Of a DNA stretch of 64,000 nt, positions 52,164 to 63,063 are shown piece by piece (the first letter of the stretch is position 1; each line of letters begins with the position of its first letter). This DNA comes from Metopolophium dirhodum (lineage: Eukaryota; Arthropoda; Insecta; Hemiptera; Aphididae). Location of the stretch: assembly GCF_019925205.1 (NCBI RefSeq), contig NC_083568.1, forward strand, positions 8,554,393 through 8,618,392, given 5' to 3'. The notes below the pieces were generated by a model. That model had not been told where the DNA came from and did no database searches. It saw only the letters and a program-made list of their open reading frames with translations. The position numbers were made by a program, and so were the translations under genes.

Positions 52164-55100
52164 TGCGGTTGGTGGGCTCTCAAAGACCATACGATCTTCA
52201 TATGCTGGCTTTCTTTGAGGGATGATTCGTTAAGTATCTATCGAATGATTATGGAAATAGGGAGGTTGCTATATAGGTTAGCGTGCTCGGCGAATCGCTC
52301 TATAGAATATAACGTATATTATTTTATCATTATGAAGCTCGTCGGAGTATCTGGTTTCGCCGGACGAGAGAAAAATAAAAACAAATTACGCGTTATGATA
52401 ATATAGTAAACATTATTGCTAGGCACTGCAACGGGAATCGATTACCTCGATCGACGATCAATAACAAACGCAGCCGCAGGTAATTCACGCGACGCATAAT
52501 ATAACATAAAATAATAATAACATATTGTGTCGCACTGCAGCAGACTTGGTCGCATTACAATAGTAATAATGAAATATTATATTATAATATTATATTTATA
52601 CTACGTAAACACAATATTATTATTATAATTATGCGAACGCAAAACGCAATTTGTTTTCGTCAATATTCCAATAACGTGTTGCACTTGTACCCAAACTGCT
52701 GCAGTCACTTACATAGTGATGCGTGTACCCGGCCTGCTCGTGCAGCCTACCGATGCAAGTTTTTATGATAATATAATATATTAATATTATGTATATTAAT
52801 GTATATTACCTATATGGTTTGTATTGTGACTGTACTGCTGCGCGATTGTCAATATTATGACGTATGCTGTCAAACAGACGCCATGTCGTATATATTATAA
52901 TATATTTTTAATTATCCGCACGCAAGCAAACGGCGTTTTTTCACCGTTATAACCGCATATAATGCCTATAACGCGTTATACACTTATATACCCATTGATT
53001 ATGAATATTAGTGTTCATAATCAATGGTTATACCTATGCTATAGTACGATGTATACCCACGATCCACCCATTTACACACGATATAATACAATAATAATAT
53101 ATGTACATACGATTATTATCTGTAACGTTTTTGCCACCTGCAGCTGTTTTAATGGCTTCAATTAATTTCTTTACCTGTATTGTATATATATATATATAAT
53201 AAATATTGCTATAACTATGTGGTATATACATCAGGGAATTATTATATATATATTATATTATGAATTTATGACTATTATTTCAACAGCTGTACCGTTTTTC
53301 AAACAATCACCGCCGCGGTAAAAATTGCAAATTTTATATTGTTGTCAACTCTCGTACGATATAATAATAAATAATATCATATTATAATGTATGTATTTCT
53401 ATATATCGCACGCGGCCCACTTTTGACGATTATAGGGTACCTATATAATATACGTATATAGTTCGATTTATATTCAGAGTTTAAAACATAAGCATTGTGC
53501 AAGGCGTATCACACTATTATTTGATTAGGTTTTTCATCATTGTATCATGCACCGAGTGTATCCAATATAATATCATTGACGCAACCGTTTATTGAATAAG
53601 CTTATACATAAATAAGTCGGTAGGTACTCGTAGTTAGACTATACAGTATATAGTATTGCAACAGTAAAATACACCATAATATCATGTAGGTACGATGACT
53701 ATACGAGTGTAGTATGACTGGATTTCCTTTAATCTGAAAACAATTGATAATTTATAAATATTATTTCATTCATTGTGTTATCGTGTGTTAAAAGGCTTAG
53801 GCGATTAATAAGTCTGAAGTAATTTCAATATTTAAATCGTGTTCAATTACGTTATAGTATTGATGCACAAAAAATCCATACCACCTACATATAGATTATA
53901 GTTGTATTGAATCTATAATATTCTCGACGAAGAGAATAATAATTCTTGTTCGATTCGTTTTTTTTTTAATTATTACACGCCATACACTACGATGATTACC
54001 AGAAACCATTCCCTATACAAGAATAGTCATACATTTATAAAGCTTATAAAAATAAAATATTATTTGCTTTTATGAAAGTAAATGAAAACATTCACTTGAA
54101 AACAAGTTGAACATAGATATAATATAATACATAAGAAATGTTTCGACCTAGTAAAATAATGGATTCTCAAACTGGTTTTAAAATTTTTTAAATGTACCTA
54201 TATATGTTGAACAAGTTTTTAAAACGGCAGCTTGAGAAAAATGAGAATCGACTTGAATTTTGTTCAACCAATAATTTTACATCTCTCTCTCCAAATATAT
54301 ATATATATATATGTATTTATATGATGTATAAATATTATAAGTATGATAAAATTTAGTAAGACCTAGAAAATCTATGTTTTAAAAACGTACTAAAATATTT
54401 TATATTACGTATATATGGATATAATATTTCCGTCGAATGATTCGAAATGTTGACTTAACAAATTAAAAAATGGTTCAAAAATGTTTTCATAATTATATAA
54501 TAATATAGTAGCGCCGGGGTAACGTCTATACACATTATAATAATACACCTACCTACAACGAAATCGATGCGTATACGTTTATATGTCCACTTGAATATTA
54601 TTAAACATTTCTAAAATTTGATACTACCCACCTACATAATAATATATTATATAGGTACCTATACGAATTATAATAATAAATAATTATACACGTGATATAT
54701 ACCTACGTAGTTTTGTTTCGAATATATTTTGTATTTCGTTGCGTCAATGCATATAACAATATTAGCTGATGTGTATGTATATATTATATACGTATAATTT
54801 AATGTATATACCTGCAGCCGGAGCAAGGTTGGGGGGGGGGTGATGGTTCACGAATTACAATTATTTAAAATGTACTTGTATCGACAGAACACGACGCGAG
54901 GGGAACCACAAAATACGTTTCCTGATTATATTTTATACGTTTCGACGACACGAGAACTGAACAGAAACCTGCGCACAGGTATAATAGGGTTTAGCAGAGG
55001 TTTGTTTATGTGCGCATGTGCGAGGATATAGGGGACCCACTGTATAATACCTCCGCGAGAGAAAACAAAAGCAGAAAAAGTTTAATATAATATAATATTA

Positions 55101-56560
55101 TATTATGGTTAAAAACAAAAACAAAAAAATAGTAATAATATATCGATGATAATAAATATCGCAGTTATTCGTGTAGACGGTGCCGTGCGACAGACATGCA
55201 TCGGTATTCGGTGCACTATATAATACGCACATATATATTTTTTAGAGTCGTACATGGTACATAGAACACTATAGGTAAAATGACGACTCGGACGACTGGG
55301 TGATGGTGCATTTACACATATATTATTATGTAAAAAGGTTTTTTTTTTGTTTTTTTTGATGGTTTAAGCCTCGCGTGCCATAAGTCTATAGTTGTCGTTT
55401 TCACATTTTATTGTTTAAAATTCTTGACGTAATATTCTAATAGCTACATAGGTATAATAAATTCGTTTTATTTTTTATGTCCAAGGTATTTTTTAACCGA
55501 ATAGTGTACCTATTTATAGTAATATTATTTTCCCTATAAACTCATAATATTATGTATATATAACGCTTCGATGGTACCCATGGCCGGGAAAGGGGGGGGG
55601 GGGAGGATAGGAGTATCCGCCATTATACCACTTCAGATATGCAGGTATGCACTGACGAACATGACGTACTGCAACGGTGCAAATTCATAGGCACAACTAG
55701 GTATAGGGGCTAGGGCAGTGCTTCTCAAACTTTTTTGTCGTGGAAACCCTTAAATTCAATGTAAAAAACCGTTAAGGCCCCTATAATCAAAATCGTCGAT
55801 TATTTTAACCTAAAATTACATGTACTATTTAAAATAGATAAATTATATTATCGGTCATTTAATAACTAAATAACCCACCCCACTTAATTTTAAGTCGAAA
55901 ATAATTATGGTTTTTTTTCTTTTATAAACGTTCAAAGAAAATAGTTTAAATACAATAAATATTTCAAATTTCACGGCTCCCCAATAATATAACCGCAGTT
56001 ATATGATTTCTATTATGCATTACAAAAGAACGATTTTCAAACGACTGTCATTGTTAAATATTGAAAATTATATTATTTTTTTTTTAAATCAATTAAAAAA
56101 ATATTATTAATACATTTGCAACTGAAGACTTGAATAATTTATCTATACATCGAATAGGTATATAAATAGTTATACCTACTATTCGTTATTATAATATTAT
56201 ATTAAAATGTATTATTTCAATTTTAAGTGATTAATTGTTAATATTATTATTATCAATAAATATTTTGAATAACGGAATAAAATATTTTGTATCGTAAGCT
56301 TCGTATGATTTAAGCACACCCACATTTTAAGGTCTGATAAATGATAAAATGTTGTAACCGACATGGTATATAGCAGTGGTAGTGAACAGTGAACACCGCT
56401 CGGACGAATAAATGCGTTTTATTTTAGGGTTGATCGTCGATATAGTTCGTACGGCTGTAGATCCACACGCACCCACATTACACTTACACACACAATAATA
56501 ATAATAATAATAATATTATAATATCATATTGTTACAACACGTATTCGACCATAGAAAAGA
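52164..56560. other. AT-rich intronic DNA, no gene supported
   Basis: Mostly AT-rich with G homopolymers at about 54831-54840 and 55600-55610, and an (AT)n run at about 54297-54311. At 55714 the text CAGTGCTTCTCAAACTTTTTT is typical of a hAT terminus, but no opposite end was found. ORFs are short, without splice context. Confidence 0.4.
52992..53027. repeat. Perfect 14-bp hairpin with 8-bp loop
   Basis: CCATTGATTATGAA (52992-53005) and TTCATAATCAATGG (53014-53027) are exact reverse complements around TATTAGTG. No larger element boundaries are visible. It may be a minimal inverted-repeat element or chance in AT-rich DNA, although 14 perfect bp including three terminal G/C is above what is common here. 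Confidence 0.8.
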
Positions 56561-56579
56561 TATTTTACCCGACGCGTCG

Positions 56580-57538
56580 AGAATCGAGTCCCGTCTAGCC
56601 GCCAACCCCTCCCCCCCGGCGCGGGTACACCACCACAGCATAACGGGCGGGTGATGTGGCAACGTGGCGATCTGACGGCGGTGTGGTGGCGGGGTCGAAA
56701 GCGGCGGAGGGTTGGCACAGGCGGCGGCGGCGGCGCTCCCACTGGTCGTCGGCCACAACGCGGCGTCGTCGGCTCGCCGCCGATCGGCACCGTATCGCAT
56801 TTACCGTCTCGCTCGCGCTACGCTACCACCACGCTCTACGTTGTACGGCACTACCACGACCAGTCGCTCATGCGGAGTCGCTCGCGCCACAGCTCGCTCG
56901 CAGCCGGTCGCAGTGTCGTTGCACTTTGCGCGTGACTGCAGTGTGTGAGCCGCGGTCTGTCCGTGTCTGTCCCGTCGTCGGCCCCACTCGACACGCTCTC
57001 TCTGCTGCTGCTGCTGCTACAGCTCGACACTCGTGCGGCCACAGTCACGCCAGGACACGAACAGTCGACAGTCGTCATCAGCTCAGTTCGCCGCGAAGTA
57101 GCGTTGTTGTTTCCGTCGTGCACAAGCATAAACGTTTCGAATGTGCGTCGGTTGTCGCAAAGTACCGTCGTCGTTGTCGTCCACGGCAGGCGACCACCAC
57201 CATCACCACTTACAGAGGCCACCGCTTTGGACACGCTCCCGGAAAATGATCAGGCCCACTCACCAGCCGTTCAGTTAATAACGCCCGTTCGACAACCCTA
57301 CGTCTTTCCCGGCGTGGCCGCGACCACACTCGTCTTCGTCGTCTTCGTCTACCGCCTAACCCGAGACGTGACGCGCGCGCGCGTGTGTATTTATTAATAT
57401 TAATTTTAACTTGTATTAATTGTTGTTCTCTTCGACCACCGACGTTCTCTCCTCCTCAGCGGTCGGTTATATGATATCGTGTTGAATAAACAAGACTTGA
57501 AATTCTTCTCGGAGAAGAACCGCACCGTCGGACGTCCG
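56580..57538 (+). promoter_or_regulatory. CpG-rich promoter and non-coding first exon of the short isoform (inferred)
   Basis: From about 56580 the sequence becomes abruptly CpG- and G+C-rich, with GCGGCGG-type runs (about 56680-56750) and a (CTG)n run at about 57002-57019. Composition returns to AT-rich after about 57390. Long frames on both strands (for example + 56656-57249 and - 56851-57234) coexist here, as expected of stop-poor CpG DNA, and show no domain. TCAGTT at 57083-57088 fits the arthropod initiator consensus TCAKTY. A donor-like CCG/GTATAA at 57538-57544 and a strong acceptor at 57770 would remove an intron of about 232 bp, leaving a 5' UTR before the ATG at 57836. The transcription start and donor are inferred. 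Confidence 0.45.
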
Positions 57539-57835
57539 GTATAATATTATTATATAATATTCGTCGAAACATACACGAGGCTGTGATAGTGAAACTAGTC
57601 GTTAATATTACTTTAAAATAGCGTATTCTGTATATCATACGATTAAATTAAATTCGTATATATTATTATAATAATATTTTAAGTGTGTCTGTGTGTGTTT
57701 GTGCGTGTGCGATTGTGTGTCGTACTGTTTTGAACACACAGAAACGTTTTTTTTTTTCTCTCTACACAAGTGACACCAATAACGACACATACTATCGTCG
57801 TCGTTATTTTCGTCACTCACCCGAGCGGTGACGCT

Positions 57836-58309
57836 ATGTGCTCCGCCAAAACCGTTACGTTTGGCGGCGTGGTGGCTTACCCGAAAGCCCCGGCCACCGG
57901 TACCATCGAACAGACCAAAGCGCGTTTCAATTGCATAGGCACGCTTAGGGACAGCTTGAAAATGGTGGGTAGCAACGGTTCTAAATTTCTAACCGTCCGT
58001 TTGGTTCGCAGCAAGCTTAGGAAACGCGAGGAAACCGCGACCGCCGTAGCAGCCGCGGCCACGGCAGCGGCCACAGCCGTCGCCACCGCCAACACTGCGA
58101 TCAACAATAACAACAACAACAACAACAATGTGGACTGTCAGCTGCCCCATGCCCAGCCTGTCGACGTCGCCGTTGTCACAAACGTATCGGGTGACGTGGG
58201 CGATGCGCCCGTACCTTTACCGTTCCTCTGGCAGTATTCAGCCAAAAACGCTGCAGCCAAAAACACCAATGGGTATAACTCACCGTACAGGCTGTACAGC
58301 TCCGATCAG
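57836..58309 (+). CDS. First coding exon of short isoform; from 58012 shared with membrane isoform
   Basis: The acceptor TTTTTTTCTCTCTACACAAG ends at 57770. The first in-frame ATG after it is 57836 (G at -3); a GTG at 57770 straddles the acceptor and is not a start. The exon has 158 codons and ends CAG/GTAATA at 58309, phase 0. Residues 1-58 begin MCSAKTVTFGGVVAYPK and include TLRDSLKMVGSNG; KTVTF fits the RVxF type of PP1-docking motif, but a five-residue match is weak. Residues from about 59 (SKLRKREE) to about 80 are basic and then Ala/Thr-rich, followed by a run of nine Asn encoded by an AAC/AAT repeat at about 58101-58128. The remainder is Pro/Val-rich and ends SPYRLYSSDQ. An internal acceptor GGTTCGCAG at 58011 would let the transmembrane exon join at C58012 in frame, making 58012-58309 shared. 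No family is recognised. Confidence 0.72.
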
Positions 58310-58872
58310 GTAATAAAATCATCTCTACTATTTGTTGGCTTCTATTATATTGGTTGTTACTTATATATAATATGTTACTTACATACGTAGGTAGACGGTT
58401 TTTGTCCAAACGATAAGGTTGGGATAAAGTCTGGCCATTGATGTAGGAGGCACCGAACAATAATAATTGATTTAATTTAAATCAGATTTCTAAATTATTA
58501 ATTTATTTTTAACGAGTACCTAACCTTTTCTCATAGTTAATGAGCTCATTGAAAACATGAGATCATTAAATATTGTTCATCTTATCTGCATTCAAGTGGG
58601 AGAAATGCATTATCAAGACAAGGATAGTGTGTACGGAATACCTACACACCGTAGAAGGTTAAACATAGTTTGGTGCGCACTACTGGTTTTGTAAGAACAT
58701 AATGGATAACATAAATATTGTTATGGCAATTGGTGACCCACAATATTGCCTTGGAAATTATTTCAACGGCTGTGCTAAATTTAAACGCATTTCCAAAGCT
58801 CCTCCACACACATTGGTCACTTTCAACCGTCTTGTTTCAATGTGACTGACAGGATTTTTTTTTTGATTTCAG
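58310..58872 (+). other. 563-bp intron
   Basis: The donor CAG/GTAATA lies at 58310 and the acceptor TTTTTTTTTTGATTTCAG ends at 58872. Composition drops to AT-rich and the reading frame acquires stops, as expected. The phase is 0. The acceptor tract is short but strongly T-rich. Confidence 0.78.
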
Positions 58873-59046
58873 GACACATTGGTGTGCAGTGTACCCATCG
58901 AAGAAACCGCAGAGCACCGCAAGGGACTACGGAAAAACTTGCGAGGCAAGTGGCGAAGACTGGTGCACAAAAAGCAACAGCAACAAGACGCATACAAAAT
59001 ACCCGCAGAACTACGGGACCAGCTCAAACAGATATATGTGTACTGA
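58873..59046 (+). CDS. Terminal coding exon: basic tail ending YVY
   Basis: The exon starts directly after the acceptor in phase 0 and runs 57 codons to TGA at 59044-59046. Together with 57836-58309 it makes a 215-residue protein. It reads DTLVCSVPIEETAEHRKGLR, then KNLRGKWRRLVHKKQQQQ, then DAYKIPAELRDQLKQIYVY. The middle is strongly basic with a short Gln run. The end is a probable amphipathic helix (AELRDQLKQI) closing with aromatic residues. The last three residues, Y-V-Y, fit a class II PDZ ligand (hydrophobic-x-hydrophobic), and the arrangement of IP, Leu and a terminal Tyr-rich motif is loosely like the end of a SOCS box, but the BC-box signature is not evident. In the membrane isoform this would be the cytoplasmic C-terminus. 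The tail looks like the most constrained part of the protein and is the best query for homologues. Confidence 0.8.
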   Translation, partial: DTLVCSVPIEETAEHRKGLRKNLRGKWRRLVHKKQQQQDAYKIPAELRDQLKQIYVY

Positions 59047-59215
59047 TTCTAAAAGTTTGTTTTTCAAAGACAATCCACAAAACCTATCAAATTTGCAATC
59101 TATTATTACTATATTATTTTTATTATATATTTTTTTTCTATGAAAGGACAAAACTATCTTGTATGTTTTTATTAATAACGTACCTATGTATAATAAATTT
59201 TCATTCCTCTTAGAG
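59047..59215 (+). other. Probable 3' UTR with polyadenylation signal
   Basis: The first canonical AATAAA after the stop codon lies at 59192-59197, about 145 bp downstream, which would give a short 3' UTR ending near 59215. Several further AATAAA or ATTAAA motifs occur beyond, as expected in AT-rich DNA, so longer 3' UTRs are possible. Confidence 0.45.
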
Positions 59216-62200
59216 TATTAAGTTTAATTTTTATTTAAATTCACACAGTAAACAAAAGAAAATGTTGACCCATTGAGTGTCACACAATTGAAAAAATACA
59301 ATACAACAATATTTTGGTTTTGTTAAAAAATGTAGACTGTTAAATGAAAAACTGGCAGTCTTAATGTAGGAAGAAAAATCTGGTGCCATCGTTTATAACA
59401 TCATTATATTATTACATATTATTTTTGTTTTAAATTCGTGATATAGGTATTAATTAATATAATTTAATTTATACACAACTATTATATTAAATATTATAAT
59501 ATAATACTTGTGGTAGGTAGGTAATGTACATATTGAATAGTTAAGGCCATACCTAATATAGCTTTAGTAATTTTAGAAAAAATACTATTAATGAAATATT
59601 ACTTATGTAGAACTTCACAATATAATTTAGTAGTATTTTAAATTGAAAACTGTGAGCTTCTTTTATGGTGATAACATTATAAAATAAAAATAAATTTAAA
59701 AGACTTAAAATTGTATCCCTTATTGCTCTTTTTGCCAGCATTGTATATTTATTATCCAAGAAATAAAATGTTTTTTGACCAATTTTTATATGAACTGTGT
59801 ATAATCATAAAAGAATAATATACAACTGGTAAAATTATTTTATAATTTTGAGAATTGAACCTGCTCAGAAACATCAAACTGGAACGTAAATATATTTTTA
59901 AAAAAAAAAATCTTTCTTTACCTGGCGGTAAAAAGAAATTTATTCAAAAACTAAAATTGTGATTTTTGTCTATGTAATTAGTACGTATGGTATCAACTGA
60001 TCTTTGTGTATTTTATTCTATATGTACCTAGTTAGTTTTACATTTTAATTCTAAAATATTATATGAAGCTAAAAATGTCTAGAATTTGTATAGTATTATA
60101 TTTTTTTTTTTTATATTATATATATAAACCACTGTTCAATATTACATTGTTTCGACATTACAACTGATACCATTTGAAAATCATATTTTTGCTCATGATA
60201 ATACGTTTATTAAGAATTGTTTTGTTTTAAAAACAATGTAAATAACCAATCATCAAATTTGTCTCCATTTTATGATTAGTTTATTTATTTATTATGTTAT
60301 GTATAACAATAGATCATTTCTAATTTGAACAATAATTTTTTCCTACAAATTGTTTGGTTTTTAAAATTGTTTTTTTTTTATCGTCCTGTTAACATTCTTT
60401 TAATATGACTAGCGGATTTAAATAATTTGCACGTAAGCAGTTCTAAATTGATAATTGCATTATTGTTAATTTAATTCGGCTTGTGAAATATAAAAGAAAG
60501 TCGTGACCTATACTGTTATTTAAAAATTTTCTATTGTCAAATCTGTTCTTAATAATGATATTAAAAATTGAAAAAAAAATAACGAATAAACATGTACCTT
60601 GTACATTATTTTCAATGTACTAATTTTAGTATTTTTATTTAATTATTCCATTGTATTAAAATACCTACTTAAAGAGAGAAGAAAAATATTTGTTCAAGGA
60701 AAAGTACCTGTTAAACGTCCATTACAAAATCAGCTGTTCTGTTTGTATTCTATACACGTTCGGAGAGAAAGTCAAAGTAGGTAAGTGTTAGTTTTTATAT
60801 CGTTACAGCACACAATAATAATAATAATAATAAATAATAATATTATTGAACAGCTCGGAAACTAATGGATACAGCTCGACGACAAAGTCTGTTTTAATGT
60901 TTTTGAATACAACATAATATTTAATATTCCTGTACGAGTATATTATTATATTATAATATTGCCCGACAAGCTCCGAGCACTGAAAAATATCGTTTCACTA
61001 CACCGCGATTAGTGTATTACTTGAAAATTATATAATTACTATATGTGTTGCTTAACGATTTCCACTTTACCTTGATAAAATATATAATATATATTTAACT
61101 TAATCCATTAACATTGGTCTCGACTGCGGACTAATTTGTTGCAATAATAATTAATACTTTTAAACGTTTCAAGACCAACCATATAATATTATATATATTA
61201 AAATAATAATACACCGAGGGGCGTACGGCACCAGCTATAATACAGCAGACTATAGAGTAATAATACAGACCGTGCACTTATGTGCGAACCGTAGGATTAG
61301 TGCCATTACGATATTTCACATTATAATAATTATTTTGAACGCGGATAATGGTTATCTATACATAGCAGGTACACAATATTATGATAATAAATTATATACA
61401 GACGGTCGTGATCTGCCGCGGTGTTTTGATTTTTAAATAATGTTAACGTCTACTTCAGAGTGCCGGACGGTTTTCGAGAACCACACGTGTCAAAACTCGA
61501 AAATATTGTCATAAGTAGGACGGCGGACCTACATACCTATATTATGTTAAATAGGTGGTTCGCCGACACAAAACACAATAATTATTATGAAACGTTATAT
61601 TGCGGTAGGCACTCGTACAGGTTGCAGGTATACCTGTACAAACTATACGAAGGCAGCACAATATACCCGATGTAGGACAGCTGCTGGTTGACGGACCTAT
61701 TGTATAATATTCGCGCATTATAATTTTTTTCCCATTTTATTTTTAGCACACATTTTACGTTGCGCACGCCGTTCGTATTCAAATCGACGTGGACGACCGC
61801 TGTAATAATGACATATTATTATTATTATTATTATCATCATAATAGCCGTTCTGCATTTGAGTATTTCTATAATATAATATTACATTGTGAATACCGTACT
61901 ATATAGATAGGGCTCCAAGTGGCGCAAGTTTGCGACCTTTGTACACGCTTTTTGCATTTTGTCTGGCGATAAGAATTACGGAAATGAAAAAAAAAGGTGG
62001 TCAACAAAGTAGGTACATATTGATATTATGCACGTGTTATATTATAATTTATAATATAAGTTTATAAATTATAACCGCGTGTGAGGGTAACTTATACTGT
62101 CCTCGTCATAACTTATTATTTTGATGTCAGCAATGGTCAGGTCTTCTGGTAGAGAGGGGGAACTCAGGTAAGGGCCTAGTCACTTGAGTGAATGTAGTCC

Positions 62201-62600
62201 ACTGCCGTTTAACTTGGCCAAGATGCACAATTGGTGAGGTTTCTCAAACTAATGCGTCGATGGGTGGCGGCTGGCAGGTATACAATTAGTTATAAATTAT
62301 ATCATCTTAATTATTAGACGATAAGACACAACAAAAATTTAATGTGGGGATACAACAGTAAGTACAACACTTGGAAACCCGAAAACCGACGGAGGTCCGG
62401 GTAAATACAAACTCCAGTGGTGTACACTGCAGTCATCGAGTCTCGAGTCGGCTTTATCGGTAAATTATCTACTCGTTATATTGGTCAATTAGTGTGGAAG
62501 TGTGTTAATCATCGACAGATACAGGTAGGAGGGCACTAGGGCAGTCGTTCGAGATCCCACGACCCACTGTTTTTTTCTCAACAAATTTGTAGGGCACATT
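59216..62600. other. AT-rich downstream DNA, no gene supported
   Basis: About 3.4 kb of AT-rich sequence with AAT/TTA microsatellites (about 60815-60840 and 61819-61834). An open stretch at about 60674-60780 (ERRKIFVQGKVPVKRPLQ) ends at a GTAAGT donor-like site at 60781, but has no strong acceptor and no recognisable product. It is noted as a weak exon candidate only. Confidence 0.4.
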
Positions 62601-62636
62601 ATAATGATGTGACCATAGGCATGCGCAGGACTCAAG

Positions 62637-63063
62637 AGGACGTTACACCGAAATTTGTTGTCTCCTTCTTTTACAAGTGCGTAACATAGCAAATTGTTCG
62701 CTCAGCAGAACACGTGTAGCACCGTTGGTTTAAAAATTAAAGTGAATTGACCTCTTATAGGTAAGATTGTTATCTGGGCAATCTCATCGGCTTTTTATTA
62801 TATTTTAAATTTATTCCTAGTTACGATTATTTTAAGATGTACAAACAATTTACAATTTTAAAATACTCATAACTCGGTTTAAAATTAAAATATAATAAAA
62901 AGCCGATGAGATTGCCTAGATAATAATCGTACCTTTAAATTTTATAAGACATCAATTCACTCTAATTTTGAAACTAACGGAGCTAGACGTGTTTTGCTGA
63001 GCGTACAATTTGGTATGTTACGCACTTGTAAGACGGAGACAACAAATGTCAGTCTAACGTCCT
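62637..63063. mobile_element. Fold-back element with arms of about 180 bp
   Basis: The left arm runs from AGGACGTTA (about 62637) to about 62812, and the right arm from about 62883 to TAACGTCCT (ending 63063), in inverted orientation. Paired landmarks are TTGTTGTCTCC with GGAGACAACAA, ACAAGTGCGTAACATA with TATGTTACGCACTTGT, CGCTCAGCA with TGCTGAGCG, and CAATCTCATCGGCTTTTTAT with ATAAAAAGCCGATGAGATTG. The loop is about 70 bp. There is no ORF of note. Long-armed, coding-free hairpins of this kind are non-autonomous fold-back or MITE-type elements. No clear target duplication is seen. Confidence 0.85.

Larger units (their letters stand above)
30824..58011 (+). other. 27-kb intron of the long isoform (inferred)
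   Basis: The intron extends from the GTGGGT donor at 30824 to the acceptor GGTTCGCAG at 58011. The pairing is inferred from matching phase (2) and from the biological fit of a membrane span followed by a basic cluster. The intron would contain the internal promoter region near 57 kb, a fold-back element at about 51.75-52.16 kb, two hairpins, many microsatellites, and CpG-rich pockets. An exon inside it that keeps the phase cannot be excluded. Confidence 0.5.

Noticed and set aside
55714..55780. CAGTGCTTCTCAAACTTTTTT, typical of a hAT left end
   Set aside because: The right end was not found, so it is noted only as a likely truncated relic.
56651..57397. Long + and - strand ORFs (up to 197 codons) in the CpG-rich segment
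   Set aside because: Several frames on both strands are open at once, the peptides are Arg/Ser/Val/His-rich without any domain, and the segment fits a promoter and 5' UTR better than coding DNA.
57770..57835. Extension of the short-isoform ORF upstream of ATG 57836
   Set aside because: The frame would begin at a GTG overlapping the splice acceptor (AG at 57769-57770). The first real ATG is 57836.
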